The notes under the pieces are model-generated. The model saw only the letters and a list, made by a program, of their open reading frames with translations. It ran no database searches and had not been told where the DNA came from. From Desulfosarcina widdelii (GTDB taxonomy: Bacteria > Desulfobacterota > Desulfobacteria > Desulfobacterales > Desulfosarcinaceae), in the NCBI RefSeq assembly GCF_009688965.1, contig NZ_AP021875.1:4898001-4962000 (forward strand): 64,000 bases of DNA, in the 5' to 3' direction. Made by a program: the position numbers and the translations under genes. Below, piece by piece: positions 23,961-32,828 of the stretch (position 1 is its first letter; every line of letters begins with the position of its first letter).

Positions 23961-25487
23961 TCAGGAGTTGCCGGGCTGCTTGCCCCCATAACGCTGTTTG
24001 ACCGCTTCGCGATCAATGGCACCGTCTTTTTCCGGAAGCGATTCCACGAAATCGACATATTGCGGTTTCTTGTACCGGGCAATGCGCTGGCCTACAAATT
24101 CGATCAACTCCCCGGCCGTGACCGACTGGCCCGGTGCGCATACACAGACCGCCTTAATGGCCTCTTTCCATTTGGGATCGGGTATTCCGAACACCACGGT
24201 CTGCGACACCGCCGGATGTTCCAGGATGACCTTCTCCACCTCGGCCGGGTAAACGTTCTCGCCGCCGGGTTTGATCAACTCCTTTTCCGGCTTGCGACCA
24301 GCATACCATAAAAAGCCCTTTTCGTCGAAGCGGCCCAAATCGCCGGTGTGGTGCCTGCCGTTGCGAAAGGTCTGGTCGTTGTCTTTGTCCAGATTCCAAT
24401 ATCCCTTGAACACCATGGGGCCCTGCAGGGTGATTTCACCCGCCTGGCCAGGCGGCACCGGGTTGTCCGCATCGTCCACGAGTTCCACTCGCCCCAGCGG
24501 GATGGCGCGTCCGGCCGAACCGGGGCAGTCGTCGTAGCGGCCCATGGTGGTCAGGCAGGACGTCTCCGTCTGGCCGTACATCACATAAAAACAGCCGCCG
24601 GTGGTTTTCCGGTAGCGTTCGATGGTTTCGGGCGTATCCAGGCCCATGACCGCCCGCAACGACGAGATATCGGCCCCGTTTTTCTCGCCGGCGTCAAGAA
24701 TGGATCCAAGGATGGGTGAGAAGTCGAAAAGAAGGGATGCCTTGTGTGCGGCGATCAGGTCGACGGCCTTGTCCGCATCGAATTTGGCCATATTGATATT
24801 CAACGCCCCGGCATGGAAGGCACAGACCGCCATGAACAGCCCGGCAACATGGAAAAGCGGCAGCAGATTCAGGTGCACGTCGTCCGGAGATAGATTGAAG
24901 CAATGGTTCAGGTGCAGACTGGCACACAGCAAATTGGCATGGCTGAGCAAGGCGCCGCGCGGCCTTCCGGCTACGGCGGCCGTGTGGATGATCACCAGGC
25001 CGTCGTTTGCCGACACCGGTTCTCCGGAAAAGGGAGCGTCATCCAGTAAATCGTCGAAGGCGTCCAGAGGGCCGTTATCGGTCAGGTTGATGAATCGATC
25101 AACCGAGGGGAGTCGATCGCGCAGGCTTGTGATCGTCTCCCCGAATTCGTTGTCTGCGAACACCATTTTCGGTGTGCAGTCGTCGAGGTTGAAGGCCACC
25201 TCGTTTTCGGACAGACGCCAGTTGACTGCGACCACAATGGCCCCCAAAGCAGCGGCGGCCCCATACAGCGTGAAGAAGGCGAGACTGTTTTTCCCCACCA
25301 CACCGATGCGATCTCCGGAACGGATGCCTGCCTTTTGCAAACCGGCGGCCAGACAGTCCACCTGGGTTTTGAACGCTGAGAAATCAGTGGTGGCGCCGGT
25401 TTCCGCCTCGAACCATGCCGGTTTGCCGTCATAACAAACTGCGTTGCGATGGATCAGATCATAAAAGGTAAAGTCGTAAAGCCCCAT
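23961..25487 (-). CDS. AMP-dependent acyl-CoA ligase
   Basis: This 508-residue ANL enzyme would activate a carboxylic acid to its CoA thioester. It has the A5-region MYGQTETSCLTTMGRYD near 295, the A7 motif HTGDLGRFDEKGF near 390, and the hinge/A8 segment GRKPEKELIKPGGENVYPAEVE near 410. The usual A3 loop (T-S-G-T-T-G) is degenerate: HTAAVAGRPRGALLSH near residue 172 keeps only part of it. That may lower activity or mark a special subgroup. It sits upstream of the CoA-transferase gene, separated by the inverted-repeat element. Confidence 0.87.
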   Translation of the reverse strand: MGLYDFTFYDLIHRNAVCYDGKPAWFEAETGATTDFSAFKTQVDCLAAGLQKAGIRSGDRIGVVGKNSLAFFTLYGAAAALGAIVVAVNWRLSENEVAFNLDDCTPKMVFADNEFGETITSLRDRLPSVDRFINLTDNGPLDAFDDLLDDAPFSGEPVSANDGLVIIHTAAVAGRPRGALLSHANLLCASLHLNHCFNLSPDDVHLNLLPLFHVAGLFMAVCAFHAGALNINMAKFDADKAVDLIAAHKASLLFDFSPILGSILDAGEKNGADISSLRAVMGLDTPETIERYRKTTGGCFYVMYGQTETSCLTTMGRYDDCPGSAGRAIPLGRVELVDDADNPVPPGQAGEITLQGPMVFKGYWNLDKDNDQTFRNGRHHTGDLGRFDEKGFLWYAGRKPEKELIKPGGENVYPAEVEKVILEHPAVSQTVVFGIPDPKWKEAIKAVCVCAPGQSVTAGELIEFVGQRIARYKKPQYVDFVESLPEKDGAIDREAVKQRYGGKQPGNS

Positions 25488-25729
25488 GTGCTACTCCGGA
25501 AATGCTGCTTTTTACGAGTTCGTCAACGTTGTATTGTTTTAATGGATTACAGCAGGAACGCTTTCGTGAGAACGATATCCACCCTTCTTTCGAAACCGGC
25601 ACGTTGAACAACAAACGGGCGCATTCGAAAATTAACCGTTGCGTATGAATGGATTCTGGCTGTCCCGATGCATCGGCGCTCCCATTTAAACGTTCTCGAT
25701 GGGTTTGCCGATGCATCATTGAAACGGTC

Positions 25730-26326
25730 TCAGGGAAAGGTCGCCTCGAACGTGGACACCTTGACCAGACTGTCGGCCTTGAAGACGGCAGCACCGCCGC
25801 TGACGGTAACCGGGACTTCGTAATTCGGTATGCCGGTCCACCATTTCTCCAGGGCCGCCCAGGCGTTGGTCCCTTTTTCCTTGAGCTTGAAGCCGCCGGT
25901 CACCAGCAGGCTCAACAGCGACTGCCGGACGTCGAAGTGGGCATGAACAAGCACCTGGTTGGTCATTCCCGGCGGGATCCACTGGGTCGCATGGGTGCTG
26001 ACCGTATTGAGTTCGAACTCTTCGAACAGAACGGAAAATTTCAGGCTTTCCATCTGCACGGGAAACGGATTGGGGTTTTCCACGTTAAAGGTGAAGGCCA
26101 GGTCCAGGGGGGCGCCGACATTGTCCGGCTTGCCCTTGGTGGGTTCGACCTTGTTTGAAAAATACCAGTATCCGAAGGCATGGGCCACTTCCATATTGTC
26201 CAGGGTGACCACCGGCGCCTGGAAATTGCTCTCGGTCGGTTTGGCCGCCATCCCGGCACATCCCGAAAAAAAGGCCACGACAAACAGGATGCTCAAGAAT
26301 CTCAACAGTACTCTCTTTTTACACAT
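25730..26326 (-). CDS. LEA14-like (water-stress/hypersensitive-response domain) lipoprotein
   Basis: The signal peptide ends in the lipobox AFFSGC (Cys23 from the ATG at 26326), and AGGGGGAG precedes that ATG. The remaining 175 residues show the beta-rich WHy/LEA14 pattern: VTLDNMEVAHAFG, then AFTFNVENPNPFPVQMESLKF with the Asn-Pro-Asn hallmark, and a second hydrophobic strand set. Proteins of this family are usually periplasm-facing and of unclear function. It lies 47 bases after livF on the same strand, so it may be the last gene of the transporter operon. Confidence 0.82.
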   Translation of the reverse strand: MCKKRVLLRFLSILFVVAFFSGCAGMAAKPTESNFQAPVVTLDNMEVAHAFGYWYFSNKVEPTKGKPDNVGAPLDLAFTFNVENPNPFPVQMESLKFSVLFEEFELNTVSTHATQWIPPGMTNQVLVHAHFDVRQSLLSLLVTGGFKLKEKGTNAWAALEKWWTGIPNYEVPVTVSGGAAVFKADSLVKVSTFEATFP

Positions 26327-26373
26327 GTTCTCCCCCTTTATATATGAGAGTGAGATGTTTTTTAAATTGGTTT

Positions 26374-27186
26374 TTAGGCAAGCCACCTCTTTCTGCGCTT
26401 ATAGTGTTTGACGTCTCGAAAACTCTTCCTGCCTCCAAAATCGGTCATACCGAGGTAGAAATCCTTGATGTCCGGATTTTCGCGCAGTTTTTCGGCCGAA
26501 TCGTCCATGACGATGCGTCCGGTTTCCATGACGTAGGCATGGGGTGCCACATTGAGGGCCAGCTTGGCGTTCTGCTCAACCAGCAGGATGGAGATTTTCT
26601 CGTCACGATTGAGCTGTTGGATGATGTTGAAAATCTCATGAATCAGCAACGGCGCCAGGCCCATGGAGGGTTCATCCAGCAGGATCAGCTTTGGGCTGGT
26701 CATCAGCGCCCGGCCGACGACGGTCATCTGCTGCTCACCGCCGCTGATGAATCCGGCTGTCTCGTTGCGTTTTTCCTTCAGGCGCGGGAAATAGTGGTAG
26801 ACCATTTCCAGCCCCTCCTTGATGGAGCGGCCGTGCTTTTTCATGTGGGCGCCGACCTTGAGATTTTGTTCGACGGTCAGGTGCTCGAACACCCGGCGGC
26901 CTTCGATCACCTGCACGATCCCCATCTTGGCGATCTTCTCGGCCCCCAACTTGTCGATGCGCTGGCCCATGAACTCGATGGAGCCGTCGGTAACCGCTCC
27001 GTCCTCGTGCTTCAGCAGGCCCGAAATCGCCTTCAAAGTCGTGCTTTTTCCGGCACCGTTGGCGCCCAGAAGGGCGACGATGCCGCCCTCGGGAACCTCG
27101 ATGGAGACGCCTTTCACCACAAGGATCACTTCGTGGTATTTGACTTCAATGTTGTTAATCTTCAGGATCGTATTCTCTTCGGACAA
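26374..27186 (-). CDS. livF: branched-chain-type ABC transporter ATP-binding protein
   Basis: The 270-residue protein is of the LivF type, with Walker A GANGAGKST near residue 40, signature FISGGEQQMTVVGRAL near 145, and Walker B LILLDEPSMGLAP near 165. A basic C-terminal extension of about 20 residues follows the usual end. The start appears to be TTG, seven bases after GGGAGGG. It would energise LivH/LivM together with LivG. The name follows the family; the transported compound need not be a branched-chain amino acid. Confidence 0.92.
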   Translation of the reverse strand: MSEENTILKINNIEVKYHEVILVVKGVSIEVPEGGIVALLGANGAGKSTTLKAISGLLKHEDGAVTDGSIEFMGQRIDKLGAEKIAKMGIVQVIEGRRVFEHLTVEQNLKVGAHMKKHGRSIKEGLEMVYHYFPRLKEKRNETAGFISGGEQQMTVVGRALMTSPKLILLDEPSMGLAPLLIHEIFNIIQQLNRDEKISILLVEQNAKLALNVAPHAYVMETGRIVMDDSAEKLRENPDIKDFYLGMTDFGGRKSFRDVKHYKRRKRWLA

Positions 27187-27214
27187 AATGGTACCCTCCC
27201 GTAGGATGCCGGTT

Positions 27215-28462
27215 TTACCAACCCAGCCACTCTTTTTCCCACTTTTCCGGCCATCTTTTTTTCAAGTCGACCGCATCGATGAGCGTGAACGCGCCGTTTT
27301 TGTATTCGTAGATCTTGGCTTCGCTCTGGGAGCGATGATCCGTGGGGGTGAAAGTCGCCGGTGCGACGCCCAGTCCGACCTCGAATCCTTTCATGGTTTC
27401 GAAACCCTTTTTCAGGATGCCTTCGCCGCTCAGATCGCCGGCCTTGTCGGCCCGTTTCAAGGCCTCGGCCAGTCCGAGAGCGTTGGCCCACGCCTGGACG
27501 GTGTGAATGGTTCTCTTTTCCTGGGGAATTCCCGGGTTGTACTTCTTGGCGTATTCGACCACTTTGTCCATCAGCTTCACATCCAGCCCGTAAAATGCCC
27601 AGGGAGCACACCCGATGGCGCCTTCGGCTGCCTTGCCGGCCAGTCTGGGAAGGTTTTCGTCAAACCCCCAGCATTTGATCAGGTTGTCCGCACCAAGTCC
27701 AAGTGCGTAGGCATCGCGCAGGGTGGCCGCGACCGACATCACCGTATTGGTGTGCAGCACCACGTCCGGCTTGAACTCTTTCAGGGATAGAATCTGGCTC
27801 TTGGTGTCGATGGCGAACAGGGAAACGTCCTGATCGGGTCCGATGTCAAAGCCGAGGATGGTGGCCTGGTCCTTGGCGGCCTTGATGGAAGAACTGGAAA
27901 ACGGCGAAGCGAACATGTAGCACATGGCGATGCGGGGTTTCCGTTTGCCGTAGTCCGGGTTGTTGGGCCACTTTTTGTCGAACCAGGATGTAATCAGTCC
28001 CCGGGACTGGGTCGAATAGTCGGTGGAGAAGAACAGGTTGTAGGGGGTTTTCGTGGGATCGCACAGGTGGCCGGAATAAGAGGCCGACACATAAGGGATC
28101 TTGTCCTTGGCTACCGTCGGCGCCAGCGCCTCGGTATCTCCGGTGCCCCAGCCCAGGATCGCCGCGCATTTCAACCGTTTGAACAGGTTATATTTGGTCA
28201 GCGCTTCGGGAATGCGGTATCCGTAATCAAACTGATACAGTTTGATTTTTTTGCCGTTGATGCCTCCCGTATCGTTGATGTAGTGAATCGCCTCGGCGAT
28301 TCCCAGGGCATAGTCCTTGCCGACATCGGACGTGGCACCTGTCATGTCGTTGAGCGCCCCGATCTTGATATCCGCTGCCCCCGCAAAGGGTGAAAAACCC
28401 AAAAACAGCACCGTAATCGTTGCCAAGATAAAAACTTTGGCCCAAACATGTTTCGTGTTCAT
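27215..28462 (-). CDS. ABC transporter periplasmic substrate-binding protein, LivK-like
   Basis: A cleavable signal peptide (residues about 1-29, ending near PFAGAADIKIG) is followed by a type-I periplasmic binding fold of about 385 residues, with GALNDMTGATSDVGKDYALG at the start of the mature protein and KIKLYQFDYGYRIPEAL after it. This is the ligand-binding component of the transporter encoded around it. Paralogues in anaerobes bind amino acids, aromatic acids or other carboxylates; the neighbouring CoA ligase favours a carboxylate. AGGGGAGG precedes the ATG. Confidence 0.9.
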   Translation of the reverse strand: MNTKHVWAKVFILATITVLFLGFSPFAGAADIKIGALNDMTGATSDVGKDYALGIAEAIHYINDTGGINGKKIKLYQFDYGYRIPEALTKYNLFKRLKCAAILGWGTGDTEALAPTVAKDKIPYVSASYSGHLCDPTKTPYNLFFSTDYSTQSRGLITSWFDKKWPNNPDYGKRKPRIAMCYMFASPFSSSSIKAAKDQATILGFDIGPDQDVSLFAIDTKSQILSLKEFKPDVVLHTNTVMSVAATLRDAYALGLGADNLIKCWGFDENLPRLAGKAAEGAIGCAPWAFYGLDVKLMDKVVEYAKKYNPGIPQEKRTIHTVQAWANALGLAEALKRADKAGDLSGEGILKKGFETMKGFEVGLGVAPATFTPTDHRSQSEAKIYEYKNGAFTLIDAVDLKKRWPEKWEKEWLGW

Positions 28463-28576
28463 CGTCCTCCCCTTTCATTCAAAGCTTGGCTGTAAAGAAA
28501 CCCCGATCCTCCTGCCTGCTGAATCACCTCCTCGTTTGCTTCGGTTTGCCGATTTGCAGCCGGTTCTTGCAAGCGG

Positions 28577-29677
28577 CTAATAGGAAAACGGCCACAGGTT
28601 GAAATAGTTTTTGCTCTGCCACCAGCGGTAGGCCAACCCGTTGGGTTCGAAAATCATGAATATACAGATGGCCAGACCGAAGGCGGCTTCCTTGATGAAC
28701 AGAAAGTCCATCAGCAGTTTCGGAAAAGTGTCCGCCAGCGGCATGACGGCCAGCTGGAGGGCCTCCATGATCACCACCATGAATATGGAGCCGAAGATCG
28801 CCCCATGCACGGAACCGACCCCGCCGATGAGGATCACACCCACCAGCCACAGGGACCAGAACCATGGAAAATGCTCGGGGCTGATGGCGGCCAGGTTGCT
28901 GATCCAGAACGCACCGGCGATACCGCCGATGGCGCCGGCCACGAAAAACGCCAGCAGCTTGTACTTGATGACATTGATGCCCATCACTTCAGCGGAGATG
29001 TCGTTGTCCCGGATGGCCACCCAGGCCCTGCCGGCCCGCGAACGGAGAAGATTCACCACCGCGACGACGCAGGCGATCACCAGAACGAGCATCATGAAAT
29101 AGACTTTCAGGTCGCTGTCGATCACCCAGGGACCGACCTTGATGGTTCCCGGAGGCAGGGAAAATGCCTGGCCCCGGCCGCCGATCTGGCTGATGTACTG
29201 GGTGATGATAAAATCGACGGTAATGAACTGGGCTGCCATGGTGGTCAGAATCAGGTAAAAGCCTTTGACCCGGGCCGACGGCAGGCCGAACAGGACGCTC
29301 CAGATCCCTGCGACGAAGGCTGCGATAACGATACTTGCGGGATAGGCCAGTCCCCACTGCATCATCCAGGCCGGCCATGGAAACTCCAGGATCAGCAGCG
29401 TGCTGGTGTAGGCGCCCACCGCCAGAAAAGCGGCGTGCCCCAGGGTGACCTGACCGCAGAACCCGATGAGCAGTTGGACGCCCAGCGCCCCCAAAATGGT
29501 GTATCCGATCTGATTGCAGACGCTGAGACCATAGGAATCCGCGAAAAAAGGAATCACGAAGAACAGGATGACGGCCAGCAGGACCATTTTGCCGCGGATG
29601 AATTTGGTCTGCCACCAAGCATGATCCTGTGCATAGGTTTCATGATACACTCCGCAGGGAAGCCAGGTTGTCGACAT
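28577..29677 (-). CDS. livM: branched-chain-type ABC transporter permease
   Basis: The 366-residue membrane protein has about nine to ten hydrophobic segments and the LivM patterns GFCGQVTLGHAAFLAVGAYTS near residue 90 and RAGRAWVAIRDNDISAEVMGINVIKYKL near 215, the coupling-helix region that contacts the ATPases. It pairs with LivH to form the channel. TAGGAG lies six bases before the ATG. The gap to livH upstream is 320 bases and contains two repeats. Confidence 0.92.
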   Translation of the reverse strand: MSTTWLPCGVYHETYAQDHAWWQTKFIRGKMVLLAVILFFVIPFFADSYGLSVCNQIGYTILGALGVQLLIGFCGQVTLGHAAFLAVGAYTSTLLILEFPWPAWMMQWGLAYPASIVIAAFVAGIWSVLFGLPSARVKGFYLILTTMAAQFITVDFIITQYISQIGGRGQAFSLPPGTIKVGPWVIDSDLKVYFMMLVLVIACVVAVVNLLRSRAGRAWVAIRDNDISAEVMGINVIKYKLLAFFVAGAIGGIAGAFWISNLAAISPEHFPWFWSLWLVGVILIGGVGSVHGAIFGSIFMVVIMEALQLAVMPLADTFPKLLMDFLFIKEAAFGLAICIFMIFEPNGLAYRWWQSKNYFNLWPFSY

Positions 29678-29730
29678 AAAGGACTCCTATTTAATGAATT
29701 TGGTCTTGGACTCGTTTAACTTTGCAGAGG

Positions 29731-29803
29731 CGTCATGTCGGACTTGATCCGGAATCCAGAACCTGTCGCATTGGCTGGATTCCGGCTTTCGCCGGAATGA
29801 CGG
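29731..29803. repeat. short palindromic repeat, REP-like family copy 2
   Basis: The element starts CGTCATGTCGGACTTGATCC and ends TTCGCCGGAATGACGG, so its ends are near-perfect inverted repeats (CGTCAT..ATGACG). It is about 73 bp and contains two inner hairpins. The same layout is seen at 59221-59292, and half of it at 17171-17210. Confidence 0.8.
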
Positions 29804-29862
29804 GAAAAGGAAAATTTGTCGATTCCCAAACCCCTAAAAATTGGTTTATTGTAATTGGCGTC

Positions 29863-29990
29863 TGTCCGAAAATAGGCCAATTGGTTCGAGATCAAGGCTT
29901 TCGAAAAATTTTACCGGAGACATATAGTTGATATTTCGAGGATAAAATTTTTCGTATAACGCAGATATCGGGGCAATTGGACATTTTTGG
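29863..29990. repeat. 130-bp palindromic repeat, family copy A
   Basis: The centre holds inverted arms, CGAAAAATTTTACC (about 29901-29914) and GGATAAAATTTTTCG (about 29940-29954), around a variable loop (ACATATAGTTGATATTTC). The outer ends (CCGAAAATAGGCCAATTGG and CAATTGGACATTTTTGG) are also imperfect inverted repeats. Copies B (48000-48128, inverted) and C (53698-53829) share the whole length. Confidence 0.85.
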
Positions 29991-29997
29991 ATGATCA

Positions 29998-30882
29998 CTA
30001 CACTCTTTCGATCCGCTCCCATCCCCATAGCCCATAAGGCTTGAAAAGCAGAAAGATTGCCATGAAGACAAACGGTGCGATTTCCTTGACGGCCCCCGGA
30101 AAATAGCGGTCCAGATAGGCACCGCACAGATTCTGCAGCACGCCGATAATGATGCCGCCGACAATGGCGCCGGGCACGGAATTGAGGCCGCCCAGCACTA
30201 CGGCGGGCAGCACCAGCAGACCGAGATAGCCGACGGAGATGTTCAGGCCGTTGATATTGCCAAGCAGTGTGCCGCCTACACCGGCAGCCATGAAAGCGAT
30301 GGCCCAGGCCGTCGCATAGACGAAGCGGGCGCTGACCCCCACGGAAAGCGCGGCCATCTCATCGTCCGCCGTGGCCTGCATGGCCAGGCCCCAGCGGGTG
30401 TATTTAAAGAAGCAGACGAAAACGACCAGCAGGATCATGGCGGCGATAAAACTCCACAGGTAAACCTGCCCGATGATCAAAGGGCCGACGTGGATCGGCT
30501 CGATGGAGAAGACCGGCGGGTCAAAGACCCGCGTATCGGTGCCCCAGATGAATTCGACGGTGCCCTTGAAGAAAAAGGAGAGTCCCACGGTCACCATGAT
30601 GACCGTCAGCACCGGTTCGCCGATCAGTTTGTCCAGAAAAATGCGTTCGGTCAGGATGCCCAGAACAAACCCGATGATCAGCGAAAAGGCCAGGGCCAGC
30701 AAAAAGGGCACGCCCATGGAATAAAAGCTGAGCGACACATAGGCGCCGATGAGCGTCATCTCCCCCATGGCAAGGTTCAGCACCCCGGAGCATTTGTAAA
30801 TCAGCACCCATCCCAGGGCCACCAGGGCGTAAATCCCGCCCACCATGATGCCTGTCGTGATCGTCATGAAAAACAGTTCCAT
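29998..30882 (-). CDS. livH: branched-chain-type ABC transporter permease
   Basis: The 294-residue protein has about eight hydrophobic segments and LivH-type motifs: GGIYALVALGWVLIYKCSGVLNLAMGE near the N-terminus and MQATADDEMAALSVGVSARFVYA near residue 180. It starts five bases after the CoA ligase stop, and its ribosome-binding site (GAGGAA) overlaps that gene's end. This is one half of the membrane channel. Confidence 0.92.
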   Translation of the reverse strand: MELFFMTITTGIMVGGIYALVALGWVLIYKCSGVLNLAMGEMTLIGAYVSLSFYSMGVPFLLALAFSLIIGFVLGILTERIFLDKLIGEPVLTVIMVTVGLSFFFKGTVEFIWGTDTRVFDPPVFSIEPIHVGPLIIGQVYLWSFIAAMILLVVFVCFFKYTRWGLAMQATADDEMAALSVGVSARFVYATAWAIAFMAAGVGGTLLGNINGLNISVGYLGLLVLPAVVLGGLNSVPGAIVGGIIIGVLQNLCGAYLDRYFPGAVKEIAPFVFMAIFLLFKPYGLWGWERIERV

Positions 30883-30887
30883 TGATC

Positions 30888-32828
30888 TTATTCCTCAAGG
30901 TGAATGATTGTCATATCGGTTTTGATGTGGGCCTCGCGGCCGTCTTCGTATTTGATCGTGGTGTCGATATGCACGCTGTCGCTATCCGCATAGAGGGCCT
31001 CGACGATTTCCTGGTAGCGCTTCTCCACGAAGGCGCGGCGAAGTTTGCGGGTGCGGGTCAACTCGTCGTCGTCCGCATCGAATTCTTTATAAAGATTGGT
31101 AAATTTGGCCACTTTGGCCGCATCGGGAAGATCCTTGTTGGCCTGGCGGATCTGGTTTTCCACCAACTGGTAAACTTCCGGCTTCTGGGACAGTTCCTGG
31201 TAGCTGGTGTAATTGAGCTTTTTCTCGTCGGCCCATTTGCCGACCACATTGTAGTCGATGCACAGTACCGCAGTGATGTAGTCTTTTTTATCGCCGATCA
31301 CCCAGGAATCCCGGATGTAGGGGCTGAACTTCAAACGGGTTTCCAGGTATTGGGGAGAAAAGGGCTTTCCGTCCCTCAAGGTGAAGACGTCCTTGGTACG
31401 GTCGAAGACCACCAGATGGCCGTCGTCGTCGATAAACCCCTTGTCGTCGGAGTGGAGCCACCCGTCCACCAGGGCTTCTTCCGTGGCCTCCGGGTTCTTG
31501 TAGTAGCCGAGGAAGACGGACGAACTGCGGGTGATGATCTCCCCGTCCTCGGTGATCTTGATCTCGGTGCCGGGGATGGGATGCCCGACGGTATCGAACT
31601 TGATGTCTCCGTCCCGATGAACCACCGAGATGCCGGCCACTTCGGTCTGACCGTAGATTTGCTTGAGGTTGACCCCCAGGGCGTGAAAAAAGCGAAAATG
31701 ATCGGGCCCCATGGCCGCCCCGCCGGTATAGGCATGCCGTACCCGGGAGAGCCCCAGGTGATCCTTGAGTTTCTTCTGAACGGTCACATAGGCGAGCCAT
31801 TCGAGGGCTTTCCAGTAGAAGGGTACCGGCTTTTTCTTGAATTTCAGATCGGCTACGTAATAGCCGATCTTGGCGGAGAGATTGAAAAGATGACGCTTGG
31901 TCCAACTGGCGTCCAGGTGCTTGACCTGAACCGACCGGGTCATCTGTTCGTACATGCGCGGGGGGGCGAACATCACGTGGGGGCCGATTTCACGGATGTT
32001 CTCCTGGGCGGTTTCCGGCTCCTCGGGAAAATTGAGGGTATAGCCGATCTGCAGTCCGCAGGAGATGGACATCATCTGCTCGCCGATCCAGGCAAAAGGC
32101 AGGTAGGAAACGTAGTCGTCCGTGTCGTAGCAGGGGTCCACGGCCATCAGGTGCTGACCCATGGTGAGCATGTTGTTGTGGGAGAGAAGTGCGCCCTTGG
32201 GCAGCGAAGTGGTTCCCGAGGTGTAAAAAAGCAGGGCGACATCATCCCCGTGTCCCCGGTCGATCATTTTTTCGAAAAGGTCGGGCTGTTCTTTTTCGAG
32301 TTGCCGGCCCCTGTCCATGACCGCCTTGAAGCTGGTCAGATAATCCTGGTGATAGTTGCGCATCCCCTTGGGATCGTCCCAGATGACATTTTTCAGCTTG
32401 GGGCACTCGTTGATGATGGAGATGGCTTTGTCCACCTCCTCCTGCCCCTCTCCGAACAGGAATTTGGTATCCGAATGGTCGAGGATATATTTGACTTCGT
32501 CGATGAGACAATCCTGGAACAGCCATACCGCCACTCCGCCGGCGCAAAGGGTGGCCATTTCGGCCCAAAGGCCCTCGGGGCGGTTGTCGCCGATCATGGC
32601 GACCTTGTCGCCCGGCTCCAGTCCCATGTGAATCAGGCCCAGGCTGAGGTACTTGACGTTGTCGAAATAGTCCTGCCAGGTGATGGGCCGCCAGAGGCCG
32701 AACTCTTTTTCCCGCATGGCCACCCGGTTTTCGCCGTATCGCTGGGCCTGTTGGTAGAACAGCTTCTGAATGGTCAATTCCCTGGTAATTTCCACACTAC
32801 CGGTCTCCGTATTATGCGCGTGTTGCAT
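30888..32828 (-). CDS. long-chain-type acyl-CoA synthetase inside the transporter operon
   Basis: The 646-residue ANL protein is of the large FAA1-like type, with FYTSGTTSLPKGALLSH near residue 195, IYGQTEVAGISVVHRDG near 385, LHSDDKGFIDDDGHLVV near 460, and a long C-terminal domain. It would convert an imported or endogenous acid to its CoA ester. The ATG at 32828 has AGAGG six bases upstream and overlaps the end of livG by 17 bases, so expression is tied to the transporter. Placing the ligase between livG and livH strongly suggests coupled uptake and activation of one substrate. Confidence 0.92.
   Translation of the reverse strand: MQHAHNTETGSVEITRELTIQKLFYQQAQRYGENRVAMREKEFGLWRPITWQDYFDNVKYLSLGLIHMGLEPGDKVAMIGDNRPEGLWAEMATLCAGGVAVWLFQDCLIDEVKYILDHSDTKFLFGEGQEEVDKAISIINECPKLKNVIWDDPKGMRNYHQDYLTSFKAVMDRGRQLEKEQPDLFEKMIDRGHGDDVALLFYTSGTTSLPKGALLSHNNMLTMGQHLMAVDPCYDTDDYVSYLPFAWIGEQMMSISCGLQIGYTLNFPEEPETAQENIREIGPHVMFAPPRMYEQMTRSVQVKHLDASWTKRHLFNLSAKIGYYVADLKFKKKPVPFYWKALEWLAYVTVQKKLKDHLGLSRVRHAYTGGAAMGPDHFRFFHALGVNLKQIYGQTEVAGISVVHRDGDIKFDTVGHPIPGTEIKITEDGEIITRSSSVFLGYYKNPEATEEALVDGWLHSDDKGFIDDDGHLVVFDRTKDVFTLRDGKPFSPQYLETRLKFSPYIRDSWVIGDKKDYITAVLCIDYNVVGKWADEKKLNYTSYQELSQKPEVYQLVENQIRQANKDLPDAAKVAKFTNLYKEFDADDDELTRTRKLRRAFVEKRYQEIVEALYADSDSVHIDTTIKYEDGREAHIKTDMTIIHLEE

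Larger units (their letters stand above)
29678..29997. other. livH-livM gap occupied by repeats
   Basis: This 320-base gap inside the transporter operon holds two non-coding repeats, at 29731-29803 and 29863-29990, and no gene. The rest of the operon is tightly packed, so the repeats were probably inserted here later. Confidence 0.6.
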
